Assembly: GCA_009695065.1 (NCBI GenBank)
Contig: SIBR01000002.1
Span: forward strand, 62,001-126,000
Source: Opitutus sp.
GTDB taxonomy: Bacteria; Verrucomicrobiota; Verrucomicrobiae; Opitutales; Opitutaceae
DNA: 64,000 bases
Direction: 5' to 3'
The stretch's first letter is position 1, and each line of letters opens with the position of its first letter. The notes beneath the pieces are model-generated. The model did not search any database. It was given only the letters and a program-made list of their open reading frames with translations, and had not been told where the DNA came from. Below are positions 37,492 through 47,608 of this stretch, one piece after another. The position numbers and the translations under genes are program-made.

Positions 37492-38754
37492 TTACGCCAG
37501 ATACGGAATGGTCATCGGACCCTCCGGCAGCACCGCGACCGGGGCATCGGCTCCGATCCGCGCGAGCTCGGCCCGCAGGGCCGCGCCCACGTCGGGGACC
37601 GGGATGAAGTGCGCGCGTTGGATTTCGGCGGCCGCGACCTCGCAATGGAGCCCGACGCGCGCCTTCAGCAGAATCATCGCGAGCAACTGCGCCTGCCACT
37701 GGTCGAACGTGGCGAACCCGGGCTGGTTGATCGTGGCCAGCAGCTCCGCGGCGCTCGCGTGGGAGAAAAGCATCTCCTTGAAATTACCGTGCTCGGGAAA
37801 ACCGTCGTTGCAGCGCGCGGCACAGAGAATCAATCCGCCGGGTTCCACGATGCGCGCCGCCGCCGACATGCCCTTCACCGCCTGGTAGACATTTTGGTCG
37901 AGGGGAAATCCGCCGTTGGTCGTGACCACGATGGGAAACGCCCGCGGGCAGGCCGTCATGGCGGTCGCCTTCGCGAAGGCGCAGCCGGCGTGGTGGGCGG
38001 CGCGCGTTTCCCCGCAAAAATACTGCGTGATGCGCTTTTCCGAATTGAGCGTGACGTTGACGCAGAAATCGATGGGCAGCATCGCCCCGCCTTCGCGCAC
38101 GCGGGCCTGCGTCGGGTTGGTTTCGAGTTCGCCCCACGTGCTGAGCGGATCCCCGATCACCCGCGCGCCGTGGTAATGCATGATGGCGTCGATGCCGAGC
38201 ACGCCGGGAAATACAGCCTTATAGCCGCCGGAGAAACCCGCCATGAAATGCGGCTCGATGAAACCCATGATGATGCGGCGGTCGGCCTCGACCGTTTCGC
38301 GGTTGAACGCGACGTCGTAGCCGAACTTCGACCGGCCCACTTGCACGAGTCCCGCCGGGGTGTGGGCGTCGTGGTTGACCACGCGGTAGCCGCGGGCGAC
38401 GGCGGGTCCGAGCATGCGGCCGAGTTCCTCCGCGGTGTTGGCCCGATGCGAACCGGTGCCGATGACGATCGTGAAATTTTTCGCGGGCACGTGCGCGAGC
38501 TCGGCAAACAGCCACGGCAGCAGCCGGTCGCTGGGCAGCGGCCGCGTGCCGTCGGGGATGACGACCGCCACGGTTTCGTGGGCGGCGATCAGATCCCGCA
38601 GCGGCCGCGTGCCGATCGGGGCGCGCACCGCCGCCTGGAAGCCCGCGGCCTCGTCGGCCAGCGCCGCGATGAAGCGCGGTTGCAGGACCGTGGCGTTGAT
38701 GCCGGTGAGGTCCAGGTCGAGACCGGTGGTGCCGTAGTCGAGCGTGATGCGCAT
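37492..38754 (-). CDS. LarA-like nickel-dependent racemase family protein
   Basis: 420 residues from the ATG at 38754 (MRITLDYGTTGLDLDL). Matches lactate racemase LarA landmarks: D68-G-T-R71-P, H103 in GTGSHR, H170 in EPHF, K179 in GFSGGYKAVFPGVLG, and H193/H195 in IMHYHGARVIGD, corresponding to the residues that hold the nickel-pincer cofactor and do acid/base chemistry. Family members racemise lactate or sugar acids such as malate and gluconate. The cofactor-making genes larB, larC and larE are not in the window. Its location with sugar-acid genes suggests a 2-hydroxy acid substrate from the same pathway. Confidence 0.85.
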   Translation of the reverse strand: MRITLDYGTTGLDLDLTGINATVLQPRFIAALADEAAGFQAAVRAPIGTRPLRDLIAAHETVAVVIPDGTRPLPSDRLLPWLFAELAHVPAKNFTIVIGTGSHRANTAEELGRMLGPAVARGYRVVNHDAHTPAGLVQVGRSKFGYDVAFNRETVEADRRIIMGFIEPHFMAGFSGGYKAVFPGVLGIDAIMHYHGARVIGDPLSTWGELETNPTQARVREGGAMLPIDFCVNVTLNSEKRITQYFCGETRAAHHAGCAFAKATAMTACPRAFPIVVTTNGGFPLDQNVYQAVKGMSAAARIVEPGGLILCAARCNDGFPEHGNFKEMLFSHASAAELLATINQPGFATFDQWQAQLLAMILLKARVGLHCEVAAAEIQRAHFIPVPDVGAALRAELARIGADAPVAVLPEGPMTIPYLA

Positions 38755-38925
38755 GGAGCGTCGGAAAATTGGGCGGGAGACGGGGTCGGTTTTTTCGCGA
38801 GTGCGAGATCGCGTTGAAGCGAACGCATCTTGCCCCGGGTGGCCATTCCGAAAGACGGGTCGGAGATTGCGGACTGGCCGCTTCCCCATGAAGGCCGATC
38901 CAAACGAAGGGGCCCAGCCCCCGGC

Positions 38926-40389
38926 TCAGGCGAGGATCGCCTTGACGACGTCCGCCGGTTCCACGCCCGAGAGCCGCTGATCGAGCCCCTGCGACTTGAA
39001 CGTAAACCGCGAGTGATCGATGCCGAGGCAGTGGAGGATGGTCGCGTTGAGATCGTACAAGCTGACGCCATCGCGCACCACATTGTACGAAAAATCGTCG
39101 GTCTCGCCGTGGACGATGCCCGGCTTGATGCCGCCGCCAGCCAGCCAGACGCTGAAGCAGCGCGGGTGGTGATCGCGGCCGTAGTTCGTCTTCGTGAGCG
39201 TGCCCTGGCTGTAGACCGTGCGCCCGAATTCGCCCGCCCAGATCACCAGCGTGTCGTCGAGCAGGCCCCGCTGCTTCAAGTCGGTGATCAGGCCGTAGCA
39301 CGCTTGGTCGACGTCGCCGCATTGGAGCCGGTGATCGGACGGCAGGTTGCCATGCTGGTCCCAGCCACGGTGCAGGATTTGCACGACCCGCACGTTGCGC
39401 TCCGCCATCCGCCGCGCGAGCAGGCAGCTCGCCGCGAACGTGCCGGATTCCTTCACCTCCGGTCCGTAGAGGTCGAGTGTGGCGGGGCTCTCGTCGGCGA
39501 AATTCGTCAGGTCCGGCACGCTGGTCTGCATGCGAAACGCCATTTCGTACTGGGCGATGCGCGTGAGGGTTTCCGGGTCGCCGGAACGCGCGTGCGCGAG
39601 GTGGTTGAACTTCGCGAGCGAGTCGAGCATCGCGCGGCGGGTGGACGGATCCACGCCGTTGGGATTTTCGAGGAAGAGCACCGGGTCGCTCTGCGACCGC
39701 AACGCCACGCCATTGTGCGAGCCCGGCAGAAAGCCGCTGCTCCACATCCGGGTGAAGAGCGCCTGCGCCTGCGCCTTCGACGACCATTTCGGCGTGAGCA
39801 CGACGAAGGCGGGCAGGTCGTTGTTCTCGCTGCCAAGCCCGTAGGAAATCCACGAGCCGAGGCTCCCCTTGCCCGGGATTTCGCTGCCCGTCATCAGGAA
39901 CGTGCAGGCGGGATCGTGGTTGATCGCGTTGGTGTGCACGCTGCGCACGATCGCGAGGTCGTCGACCAGCTTGGCGGTCCACGGCAGCAGTTCGCTGACC
40001 CACGCGCCGCTCTTGCCGTGCTGCGCCCATTTGAACAGCGACGGCGCCACCGGGAAGCGCGCCTGGCCGCTCGTCATCGTGGTGATGCGCTGGCCCATCC
40101 GGATCGACCCCGGCAGCTCCACGTCGTAGTGTTCCTGCAACCCCGGCTTGTAGTCGAACGTGTCGAGCTGCGACGGCCCGCCGTTCATGTGCAGATAAAT
40201 GACGCGCTTCGCCTTCGGCGCGAAATGCGGGAAACCCGGCATCGGCGGATGGATGAGCGTGCCCGGGGCGGGTGCCGCCCGGAGCCGCGGCGCGAGCCAG
40301 TTGAGCGCCACACCGCCCATGGCCAGTCCCGCCCCCGCGAAGAACTGGCGGCGGGTGAGGTGATTCAGGTAATCGTGGCAGGGATTCAT
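38926..40389 (-). CDS. DUF1501 family secreted protein (copy 3)
   Basis: 487 residues from the ATG at 40389. Tat-like leader [24 protein letters not shown]. Conserved blocks: [70 protein letters not shown] and [17 protein letters not shown]. It follows the PSCyt1 gene with a 29-base gap. Its leader is shorter than those of copies 1 and 2 (no 30-residue extension before the RR motif), marking a separate lineage within the same family. Confidence 0.9.
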   Translation of the reverse strand: MNPCHDYLNHLTRRQFFAGAGLAMGGVALNWLAPRLRAAPAPGTLIHPPMPGFPHFAPKAKRVIYLHMNGGPSQLDTFDYKPGLQEHYDVELPGSIRMGQRITTMTSGQARFPVAPSLFKWAQHGKSGAWVSELLPWTAKLVDDLAIVRSVHTNAINHDPACTFLMTGSEIPGKGSLGSWISYGLGSENNDLPAFVVLTPKWSSKAQAQALFTRMWSSGFLPGSHNGVALRSQSDPVLFLENPNGVDPSTRRAMLDSLAKFNHLAHARSGDPETLTRIAQYEMAFRMQTSVPDLTNFADESPATLDLYGPEVKESGTFAASCLLARRMAERNVRVVQILHRGWDQHGNLPSDHRLQCGDVDQACYGLITDLKQRGLLDDTLVIWAGEFGRTVYSQGTLTKTNYGRDHHPRCFSVWLAGGGIKPGIVHGETDDFSYNVVRDGVSLYDLNATILHCLGIDHSRFTFKSQGLDQRLSGVEPADVVKAILA

Positions 40390-40418
40390 CGGCAGGGGTT
40401 CGCAGGGCGGGGCGGCGC

Positions 40419-43400
40419 TCAGTCGCGGGAGATCGTTTCGTCGAGGTTCAGCAGGAGATTCGCGACCATGGTCCACGCCGCGAATTCGGGCGCGGGCAGC
40501 GTGTCCGCGGCCTTCGATTCGCCGTTCGCCAGAACCTTTTTGGCCGCTCCCGGATCCGCGGCGTAGTGGGTGCGATGCGTCGCGAGTGTGTCGGCGAGCA
40601 GCTGGCGTTCGGCTGCGGTGGGCGCTCGCGCCGTCACGCTTCGGAAGGCCCGTTCGAGCCGGCGCGCCTCGGTGGTTTCACCGGAGAGCAGCCGCTCGGC
40701 GAACGCGCGCGCGGCCTCGAATTGCTGCACGTCGTTCATGAGCGCGAGGGCTTGCAGCGGCGTGTTCGACCGGCCGCGGGCCACGCAGAACATTTCCCGC
40801 GACGGCGCGTCGAACGTCGACATCGAGGGCGGGGGCGCCGTGCGCTTCCAGAAGGTGTAGACGCTGCGGCGATAGAGCGCGGCGCCGCGGTCCTGCACGT
40901 AGCTCCGCGTGTTGCTGCCGCCATAGGCCACCGGCTCCCAGACGTTGCTGGGCTGGTAGGGCCGCACCGGCGGACCGCCCATCGCCGGCTGCAACAGTCC
41001 GCTGACCGCGAGTGCCTGGTCACGCAGCACCTCGGCATCGAGCCGCAGCCGCGGACCGTGGGCGAGGAGGCGGTTTTCCGGATCGAGCTCCAGCAGGTCG
41101 GGCGTGACGCGGGAGTCCTGCCGGTAGGTGCGCGAGGTCACCAGCAGGGTTACAAATTTCTTCACGTCCCAGCCGTTGCGCACGAATTCGCTCGCGAGCC
41201 AGTTGAGCAGTTCGGGATGCGTCGGCGCCTCGCCCCGGATGCCAAAATCGTTGGGCGTGCGCACGAGCCCGGCGCCGAAGATCTGCTGCCACAGGCGGTT
41301 CACCGCGACGCGGGCGCTGAGCGGGTTCCTGGGGTCGACCAGCCAGCGCGCAAAATCCAGTCGCGTGACGCGCGTCCCGGCCGGCTGGAGCGGCGGCAGA
41401 AACGCCGGCGTGCCGGCCTGCACCAAGTCGCCCGGCTTGTCGTATTGGCCGCGGATGAGCACATGCTGCGGCCGCGGTTCGGCCAGTTCCTGCGAAATCA
41501 GCGTGGCGGGCAGGGTCAGTTCGTAGTGTACGCGCTCGGCCAGCAGCTGGCGCACGGCGTGCGCTTCCGGTTCCAGCGCGCCCCGCAGCGGGCCGTAGAT
41601 GTAGTCGCGATAATAGTTCGTCAGGCGCTGCTTGTGCGCGGCGGTCTGAAACGTGCCGCCGACCGCGAGGATGTAGAGGATGTCGTGCGGCAGGGGATTG
41701 TCGTAGGCGTCGCGGGCGAGCCCCGTCATCGTCCGCACCCACGCCTCCTTGGTGAGCAGCGGGTCTTCGTTGAAGTTCGGGCTGGTGAGGCGGGCGCCCG
41801 CGCGATCCCACCAGGCGTCGCCGTCGCTCTGGGCAATCCGCAGCCCCGTGTAACGTTCGCCTTTTTCCACGCCGGAATCGCAGGCCTCCAGCTCGAGCCG
41901 CGCGTAGGCGCCGGCGGGCGGCATCGGTCCGGCCACGATCGCGTCCTTCGCAATCTCGGGTCCGAAGGCCGACACGTCGCCCCACACGAAGCGCCGCGTT
42001 TTGCCTGCCGGCATTTCCTTCCCGTCCTTCCCGCCCTTGGTGTCGCGGATAAATTCGAGGCTCACCGCGCGCGGCGGTTTGGCCGGATCGGGATACATAT
42101 GGACGAAGGCCCGCGCCGAGGTCTGCACGGCCAGAGCCACCTCGCCGGTCGCAAAGGTCACGGGCCGCTCGACCTTGCCCTCGATGCGCAACGCCCGGCT
42201 GCCGCCGGCCACCGGCACGTCGGCGCCCGAGCGCCATTCGCCCGCGGCTGGCGGGGTGCCGAATCCCTTCGTGGTCGGGGCATCGGCGTCCTCCGCCCAG
42301 ACGACTTCGTAGGTGACGGGTTTTTTCGCGCCTTTCTCCGGCACCGGCTCGGCCTTGAAAAGTTCCTCGGCCCGGGCGCTGAGCACCGCCTCCAGTGGGG
42401 GCAGGGCCGCGTCGATCGCCTTCATCCGCTTCTCCTGCTCCGGTGTGCCGACAAACGCCAGCGGACCCGGTCGCGCCATGTTGCCGTCCCACATCCGGTC
42501 GGCGAGTCCCTTGAAGATCGCCCCCATCGCATAGTATTCGCGCTGCGTCAGCGGGTCGAATTTGTGGTCGTGGCACGAGGCGCAGCCCGCGGTGAGCCCG
42601 AGCCAGACCTCCGCCGTCGTGTCGAGGCGATCGGCCGTGTTGCGTGCCTCCACCTCGTCCTCGATCGCGCCGCCCTCGGACGTGGTGAGATGATTGCGGT
42701 TGTAACCCGAGGCGACGAGCTGATCGAGCCGCGGGTTGGGCAGCATGTCGCCAGCGAGTTGCTCGATGGTGAACTGGTCAAACGGCAGGTTGCGGTTGAA
42801 GGCCTGCACGACCCAGTCGCGGTAGGGCCAGATGTGGCGGACGTTGTCGAGGTGGAGGCCGTGGGTGTCGCCGTAGCGCACCGCGTCGAGCCAGAAGCGG
42901 CCGAAATGCTCGCCGAACCACGGCGAGGCCAGCAGGCGCGCGACGGCGCGGTCGTAGGCGTCGGGCGCGGTGTCCGCGAGAAACGCGTCGAGCTCCGGCA
43001 GCGTGGGCGGCAGCCCCGTCAAATCGAGCGTCAGGCGCCGCAACAGCGTCGAGCGTGCGGCGGTGGGGGCGAGGGCGAGGGCGCGCGGCGCGAGCTTGGC
43101 ACCGACGAAACGATCCACCGGGTGGGCATCCGCCCCGGCGGCGGGCGCCGGTAACGCCGGGCGCGACACGGGCTCGTAGGCCCAGTGGTTCTGGTAAACC
43201 GCGCCCTGTTCGATCCAGCGCTTGATGAGTTCGCGCTGTTCCTTGGTCAGTGGCTTCTTGTTCGAGTCGGCCGGCGGCATCGCCTCGTCGGGATCCGCGC
43301 TCGTGATGCGCTGCCACAGTTCCGAATTCGCCAGATCGCCAGGCACGATGGCGCGGAAACCGTCGCGGTCCGCCCTCGCGCCTTCCGCCGTGTCGAGCCG

Positions 43401-43553
43401 CCGGTCGGCCTCGCGGTGTTTTTCATCCTGCCCGTGGCACGCGAAACAGTTGTCCGAAAGGATCGGCCGGATGTGTTCGTTGAACGTCACCTTGTCGGCC
43501 GCGAGGCCGGCGAGCGGGAAGGTGGCGAGAACGAGGAGGGGGGCTAATTTCAT
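40419..43553 (-). CDS. PSCyt1-DUF1549-DUF1553 multidomain protein (copy 3)
   Basis: 1044 residues. Cleavable signal peptide [19 protein letters not shown], haem site CFACH at 36-40, DUF1549 with a second CxxCH ([11 protein letters not shown], about 324), and DUF1553 towards the C-terminus ([30 protein letters not shown]). The central region lacks the clear LamG stretch of copies 1 and 2 and has a different insert with a galactose-binding-like look (residues 400-560), so substrate contact may differ. Upstream gene of the copy 3 pair, on the minus strand. Confidence 0.9.
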   Translation of the reverse strand: MKLAPLLVLATFPLAGLAADKVTFNEHIRPILSDNCFACHGQDEKHREADRRLDTAEGARADRDGFRAIVPGDLANSELWQRITSADPDEAMPPADSNKKPLTKEQRELIKRWIEQGAVYQNHWAYEPVSRPALPAPAAGADAHPVDRFVGAKLAPRALALAPTAARSTLLRRLTLDLTGLPPTLPELDAFLADTAPDAYDRAVARLLASPWFGEHFGRFWLDAVRYGDTHGLHLDNVRHIWPYRDWVVQAFNRNLPFDQFTIEQLAGDMLPNPRLDQLVASGYNRNHLTTSEGGAIEDEVEARNTADRLDTTAEVWLGLTAGCASCHDHKFDPLTQREYYAMGAIFKGLADRMWDGNMARPGPLAFVGTPEQEKRMKAIDAALPPLEAVLSARAEELFKAEPVPEKGAKKPVTYEVVWAEDADAPTTKGFGTPPAAGEWRSGADVPVAGGSRALRIEGKVERPVTFATGEVALAVQTSARAFVHMYPDPAKPPRAVSLEFIRDTKGGKDGKEMPAGKTRRFVWGDVSAFGPEIAKDAIVAGPMPPAGAYARLELEACDSGVEKGERYTGLRIAQSDGDAWWDRAGARLTSPNFNEDPLLTKEAWVRTMTGLARDAYDNPLPHDILYILAVGGTFQTAAHKQRLTNYYRDYIYGPLRGALEPEAHAVRQLLAERVHYELTLPATLISQELAEPRPQHVLIRGQYDKPGDLVQAGTPAFLPPLQPAGTRVTRLDFARWLVDPRNPLSARVAVNRLWQQIFGAGLVRTPNDFGIRGEAPTHPELLNWLASEFVRNGWDVKKFVTLLVTSRTYRQDSRVTPDLLELDPENRLLAHGPRLRLDAEVLRDQALAVSGLLQPAMGGPPVRPYQPSNVWEPVAYGGSNTRSYVQDRGAALYRRSVYTFWKRTAPPPSMSTFDAPSREMFCVARGRSNTPLQALALMNDVQQFEAARAFAERLLSGETTEARRLERAFRSVTARAPTAAERQLLADTLATHRTHYAADPGAAKKVLANGESKAADTLPAPEFAAWTMVANLLLNLDETISRD

Positions 43554-43691
43554 CGGTGGGGCGCCGGCGTAGAACGAAACCGAACTGGACTGGATTTCAG
43601 GGTGGGGTCAACTCAGGTCTGCACCGGCGCACGGAAGAGTTTCCGGAGGCCGGGCGATGAAAATTTCAGAGGAGATGCTCCGCTCAACCCC

Positions 43692-44462
43692 TCATGGACG
43701 CCGGTGCGTCAGAAACCAGTCGTAGAGCTTGGGATCGGCGTAGGCCTTGGTCCACGAGTCGTGCTTCGCCTCGGGGTCGACCGAGAGCTGGATGTCGGTC
43801 ACGCCGAATTTCTTAAAGATCTCCACCATGCGCTCCGACTCAGCCAGCGGCACGGTGGTATCCTTCGCCCCGTGAAACGCCCACACGCCGAGCGATTTCA
43901 TGGCCGCTTTTTGCGCCTTCGACTGAAGCAGAGCATCGATCATCTCGCCGCCACCGCAGATCGGGGCGACGGCCGCGAAACGCTCCGGATGCAGGGCGGC
44001 GAGCCGCCACGAGCCGTAGCCGCCCATGCTGAGGCCGGTGAGGTAGACGCGGGTGCGGTCGATGCGGTGGGTGGCCAGCACGTGGTCGAGCAGGGCCATC
44101 ACCGTCTTCGCGTCCCAGGTTTCGTTGGCCGGGCATTGGGGCGAGACAACGACGAAGGGAAAGCCGGGCCGCTCCTTTACGAGCTTGGGCGGACCCGCCA
44201 GCGCGACGAGATTCAGGTCGGTGCCGCGTTCCCCGGCGCCGTGCAGAAACAAGATCAACGGCCATTCCTTGTCGCCCTTCGGCGCGTAGCCCTGCGGCAG
44301 AAACAGCAGGTAGCCGCAGCGCGGCTCGGGTGGCGGGGCCTGAAACGTGAGTTTCTGTTGCGGTCCCACGCCGGCGGGGGTGGCGGCGCGGCTGAGCGAA
44401 ACGGCGGCGAGGAAAACGGCACCGAGCACGAGCGGGTGGGGGAGCGATGCGAAGGGGTTCAT
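43692..44462 (-). CDS. Secreted alpha/beta-hydrolase (dienelactone hydrolase/esterase type)
   Basis: 256 residues with a leader (LVLGAVFLAAVSLSRAA). Alpha/beta-hydrolase landmarks: WPLILFLHGAGERG (oxyanion loop), VYLTGLSMGGYGSW (nucleophile Ser in GLSMGG), VWAFHGAKDTTVP (acid Asp) and EAKHDSW (His). This arrangement occurs in secreted carbohydrate esterases and PHB-depolymerase-like proteins. Deacetylation or deacylation of plant or algal polymer is plausible given the setting. About 140 bases upstream lies the start of the divergent-strand neighbour's promoter region; no operon partner is evident. Confidence 0.85.
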   Translation of the reverse strand: MNPFASLPHPLVLGAVFLAAVSLSRAATPAGVGPQQKLTFQAPPPEPRCGYLLFLPQGYAPKGDKEWPLILFLHGAGERGTDLNLVALAGPPKLVKERPGFPFVVVSPQCPANETWDAKTVMALLDHVLATHRIDRTRVYLTGLSMGGYGSWRLAALHPERFAAVAPICGGGEMIDALLQSKAQKAAMKSLGVWAFHGAKDTTVPLAESERMVEIFKKFGVTDIQLSVDPEAKHDSWTKAYADPKLYDWFLTHRRP

Positions 44463-44629
44463 CGCAGCAACGGAAAAGGTTTTCGCGGCGGACTCAAGCT
44501 GGCTCGAAAGCGGATCGCCTGCGGACGGAGTTCACTACCGAGGTGCGGGGACACCAAGGCCGCGCAAAGGAGATCGGGCCGGATCTTCTCCATGCTCGGT
44601 GGTGTGAAACAAGGCTTGAACCCTGCGGC

Positions 44630-45088
44630 CTATTTTTTCTGCCGCTTTTGCAGCGCTTCGGCATCGACCAAATCCTTGCCCCGTCCGGTCGAGGTCTTGT
44701 TCTTGATCAAATCAGCGAGGGAGATGAACGGGACGATGAGGTCGTTCACCGCGGCCTTGACGTGGTGCGCGTAGGCTTCGGCGAAGGTGACGCCCGAGAT
44801 GCTCGTGAGAATTTCGAGCCGCACGGGTTCATGGCCGATCCTGATCACGTTGTCGGGAGTGGTAAACATTTCCGGTTTCATATCGGCGAGGTTGAAACCG
44901 AACTCGGCGTAAACCGCGATCAACCTGGCGGCATTTTCTCTGGAAGCCTCGACAAAGATGTCGAGATCTCCCGTGTAGCGGGGGTAGCCATGATAGGCGA
45001 CCGCATAGCCGCCGACGACGAGGTACCGAACGTTACGCTCGTTTAGTAACCTCAAAAAATCCGCGAAGTCTTTGTGCAGCGTAGGCAT
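44630..45088 (-). CDS. Nucleotidyltransferase (DUF6036/MNT-like)
   Basis: 152 residues. The minimal nucleotidyltransferase signature is RYLVVGGYAVAYHGYPRYTGDLDIFV, with GG at 26-27 and the metal pair D41-x-D43; a third acidic residue may be E-rich RLEILT near 107. Family members act as toxins or as antitoxins in type II/IV-like modules by adding nucleotides to RNA or protein. Its first 56 bases overlap the end of the small gene upstream, tight coupling that supports a two-gene module. Confidence 0.8.
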   Translation of the reverse strand: MPTLHKDFADFLRLLNERNVRYLVVGGYAVAYHGYPRYTGDLDIFVEASRENAARLIAVYAEFGFNLADMKPEMFTTPDNVIRIGHEPVRLEILTSISGVTFAEAYAHHVKAAVNDLIVPFISLADLIKNKTSTGRGKDLVDAEALQKRQKK

Positions 45089-45245
45089 CGGGGTTCAACG
45101 ATCTGCGCAAGAACTCAAGCGCGGCCAGCCTCCGCTCGGGGGGTTGCGAGAGCCAGTACTCCACCTGGCTGTCATCGTCACCCAACCGCCCAACCGACAC
45201 CGTGGTGCGGTCGAGGGTAAACGAGGTGTCGGTCGTTTCTGGCAT
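45033..45245 (-). CDS. Small partner of the nucleotidyltransferase (antitoxin-like)
   Basis: 70 residues: an N-terminal part DTSFTLDRTTVSVGRLGDDD, then YWLSQPPERRLAALEFLRRSLNPD, matching the short PPERLxALExLRR-type proteins that commonly sit directly upstream of such nucleotidyltransferases. Overlaps that gene by 56 bases in another frame. DNA-binding features are not visible. First gene of the accessory island on this strand. Confidence 0.7.
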   Translation of the reverse strand: MPETTDTSFTLDRTTVSVGRLGDDDSQVEYWLSQPPERRLAALEFLRRSLNPDAYAAQRLRGFFEVTKRA

Positions 45246-45529
45246 GGCGGGAAACTAGGACTACCCATGCTGGGGGCAAGGGTGGTTTGAAGCACCCGGG
45301 ACTTCACCACCAAGGCGTGAAGACACAAAGATCGGGCAAACCGGGTGAGTCAGCTCGTGTTCGGTGTCTTGTGGTGAATGTCCGGCGCACGGGGATCGCG
45401 AGCACGATTGCGATCAAGATTACGGGTAAGGGCAAGTGCACGATCAAGAACCGGGGTGGGCGGGGGCCCGTTTCACTCCCCGCATTTCGCGGATTGCCGG
45501 ATGAACTGTTTTCGTAATGGTGGCTGGCC

Positions 45530-46777
45530 GTGCCCACCTTCCTCCGCCACCTCCTGCCGCTGATTTTATCCGTCGTTGCCCTCCGTGCGGCCGACCCGAT
45601 GCCCTACGCCACCGAGCTCGCTTACGGCGACCGGAAGTTCAGCCAGCCGGTCGGGATCGTGTCCGCACCCGGCGACAAGGACCGACTCTTCATCATCGAA
45701 AAGACCGGCCGCATCATGGTGTTCAACGTCGCGCAGCCCGCCGCGCCCGCCCGGGTGTTTCTCGACTTGACGGGGATCATTGGCGACAGCACCGGCGAGC
45801 AGGGCGTGCTCGCGCTGGCGTTTCACCCCGACTGGCGGCGCAACCGGCAGTTCTACATCTGGTATACGAGCGCGCAGGAGGGCCCGAAGGCCGCCACCGG
45901 CCGCGAGGACCGGCTCGCGCGCTTTCTGATCTCGGCCAATAATCCCGAGGCCGCCGACCCGGGCTCGGAGCAGCGGCTGATCGCGCAGGAGGACAAGGCC
46001 TCAAACCACAACGGCGGCGAACTGCTTTTCGGCACCGACGGCTACCTCTACCTCTCGATGGGCGACGAGGGCGCGGGGAGCGACAAGTTTCAAAACAGCC
46101 AGCGCATCGACAAGGACTTCTTCTCCGGAATCCTCCGCCTCGACGTCGACCGCAAGCGCGGCAGCCTCGCCCCGAATCCCCATCCGGCCGTGCGTGCCGG
46201 CACCTATGCCGTGCCGGCCAACAATCCCTTCGTCGGCGCGACCACGTTCAACGGCCTGCCGGTCGACCCCGCGCGCGTGCATACCGAGTTCTGGGCGGTG
46301 GGGTTGCGCAACCCGTGGCGGATGTCGTTCGACCCGGCGACGGGCAAATTGTGGTGCGGCGAGGTCGGGCAGAACCTGCACGAGGAGGTCGACATCATCG
46401 TGCGCGGCGGCAACTACGGCTGGAATTTCCGCGAGGCGGCCTTCCCCTTCGCCGGCACGCCGCCGGCCGGGGGGAAGTTCGTCGACCCGGTCTGGCAGTA
46501 TCCCCGCACCGAGGGCCTTTCGATCACCGGCGGGATCGTCTACCGCGGCGAGCGGCACCGGGATCTTCAGGGCAAATACGTCTTCGCTGATTATGTGACC
46601 GGAAAAATCTGGGTGCTCGATCCCGATGGCGACAAGACGGTCGGCCCGGAACGCGTGCGCCAGATTGCGACCGAGGCCACGGTGGTGTCCTTCGGCCGCG
46701 ACCCGCACAATGGCGATGTGCTGCTGGCGAGCCTCAACCGCGGGCAGATCCTGCGGCTGGTGAAGTCGAAGCCGTAG
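45530..46777 (+). CDS. PQQ-dependent sugar dehydrogenase family protein (GSDH-type)
   Basis: 415 residues from a GTG at 45530 giving a leader (LRHLLPLILSVVALRAAD). Six-bladed propeller of the glucose/sorbosone dehydrogenase family: FSQPVGIVSAPGDKDRLFIIEKTGRIMVF, GEQGVLALAFHPDW, SNHNGGELLFGTDGYLYLSMGDEGAG, GLRNPWRMSFDPATG, WCGEVGQNLHEEVDII, GKYVFADYVTGKIW. Members oxidise sugars to lactones in the periplasm, using PQQ. No PQQ synthesis genes are in the window. Its stop faces the DUF5615 gene across a spacer that holds a perfect 30-bp palindrome. Confidence 0.88.
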   Translation: MPTFLRHLLPLILSVVALRAADPMPYATELAYGDRKFSQPVGIVSAPGDKDRLFIIEKTGRIMVFNVAQPAAPARVFLDLTGIIGDSTGEQGVLALAFHPDWRRNRQFYIWYTSAQEGPKAATGREDRLARFLISANNPEAADPGSEQRLIAQEDKASNHNGGELLFGTDGYLYLSMGDEGAGSDKFQNSQRIDKDFFSGILRLDVDRKRGSLAPNPHPAVRAGTYAVPANNPFVGATTFNGLPVDPARVHTEFWAVGLRNPWRMSFDPATGKLWCGEVGQNLHEEVDIIVRGGNYGWNFREAAFPFAGTPPAGGKFVDPVWQYPRTEGLSITGGIVYRGERHRDLQGKYVFADYVTGKIWVLDPDGDKTVGPERVRQIATEATVVSFGRDPHNGDVLLASLNRGQILRLVKSKP

Positions 46778-46849
46778 GCGGGAGCCCCCCGACTCGCGCT
46801 GCAGTCCCGCCCGGCCGCCGGCGAACGACTGGCGGCGCCGGCCCTATAA

Positions 46850-46866
46850 GTCAACCAATAGTTGAC
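46850..46866. repeat. GTCAAC-N5-GTTGAC inverted repeat (copy 1)
   Basis: Seventeen bases, GTCAACCAATAGTTGAC. A near copy (two differences) occurs at 54661-54677, both in intergenic DNA at either side of the accessory island. Could be a regulator site or a small extragenic repeat. Confidence 0.4.
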
Positions 46867-46946
46867 AAAGGCGCCCGTCGCGGGTGGACGGGGATTGTTG
46901 CCCGTGGGCAACCATTGAAGAGGAAGCTTCGGGCTGGATGGGGAGG

Positions 46947-46976
46947 GCCAATTGTGAGCGGCCGCTCACAATTGGC
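46947..46976. repeat. Perfect 30-bp palindrome
   Basis: Left half GCCAATTGTGAGCGG; the right half is its exact reverse complement. Lies between convergent genes and has no T-run. Same architecture as the palindrome at 53303 with paired changes. Confidence 0.7.
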
Positions 46977-47018
46977 GGCGATCCGCCGAATTCAGGCGAG
47001 ATGCCCGGTTGAGCCAGG

Positions 47019-47378
47019 TCAAGAGCCGGACTTGGGTTCGGACGCCGGTGCCTTTGGCGGCGGGAACGACAACTCGATGTAATCGCCCGGCGCGAGCTTG
47101 GAGACCGCCCGCGCCACCTGGTCGGTGTGTTGGCGGCTGAGCCGCCAGTCGGTGGTCATCAAAACCAGCACCGCGAGCCGGCGAGTGGACAAGTTCTGCT
47201 GATAGCGGAGATTCTGATCGGTGGAGACAACGGCGAAAAAAGCCTCCGCTTCGGCGGCGCGCAACAGCTCGCCGTTCTGCAGGGTGCCCCAGCCAAGCTC
47301 GAAGGCGGTGACGATCTCGTGGGCGGCGAGAAAGCGGCGCAACGGCACGGGTGTGCCTTGATCGAAAAGGACCTTCAC
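47019..47378 (-). CDS. DUF5615 PIN-like toxin
   Basis: 119 residues starting MKVLFDQGTPVPLRRFLAAHEIVTAFELGW, the DUF5615 opening with the acidic FDxGTP site, followed by VVSTDQNLRYQQN (second acidic position). DUF5615 proteins are PIN-fold ribonuclease-like toxins paired with DUF433 proteins. The DUF433 gene ends 11 bases upstream. The C-terminus is Pro/Lys-rich. An alternative longer frame on this strand is a shadow. Confidence 0.85.
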   Translation of the reverse strand: MKVLFDQGTPVPLRRFLAAHEIVTAFELGWGTLQNGELLRAAEAEAFFAVVSTDQNLRYQQNLSTRRLAVLVLMTTDWRLSRQHTDQVARAVSKLAPGDYIELSFPPPKAPASEPKSGS

Positions 47379-47389
47379 GGCCGAGGATG

Positions 47390-47608
47390 TCAGGCCTCGA
47401 CGAGGCTGCGCTGGGCGTGTTCCAGCACGGCCTCAACCTGCGCCCGTGTCACTCCCGGGAACCACTCCAGAAACTGTTCCACCGTGGCGCCGCTCTCCAG
47501 ATTTTCGAACAGCGCCTTTACCGGAACCCGCGTGCCTTTGAACAGCCAGACTCCGCTGACTTTCCCCGGAATCCGCTCCACTGCGGCGCACTGCGACCAA
47601 TTGAGCAT
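47390..47608 (-). CDS. DUF433 antitoxin
   Basis: About 72 residues from the ATG at 47608 (MLNWSQCAAVERIPGKVSG). Typical DUF433 sequence: GVWLFKGTRVPVKALFENLESGATVEQFLEWFPGV then TRAQVEAVLEHA, a winged-helix-like fold that binds the partner toxin and probably the operator. A longer frame back to 47734 contains no family sequence, so the internal ATG is preferred. Directly upstream of the DUF5615 toxin. Confidence 0.85.
   Translation of the reverse strand: MLNWSQCAAVERIPGKVSGVWLFKGTRVPVKALFENLESGATVEQFLEWFPGVTRAQVEAVLEHAQRSLVEA

Noticed and set aside
36271..38817. Long plus-strand open frame overlapping the beta-lactamase and LarA-like genes
   Set aside because: Arg/Gly/Ala-rich translation without family features; a GC-driven antisense or shifted shadow of the two real genes.
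46947..46976. lac operator
   Set aside because: The arms resemble the symmetric lac operator, but the centre is longer by four bases and no lac-like genes or LacI protein are near; the resemblance is probably chance.
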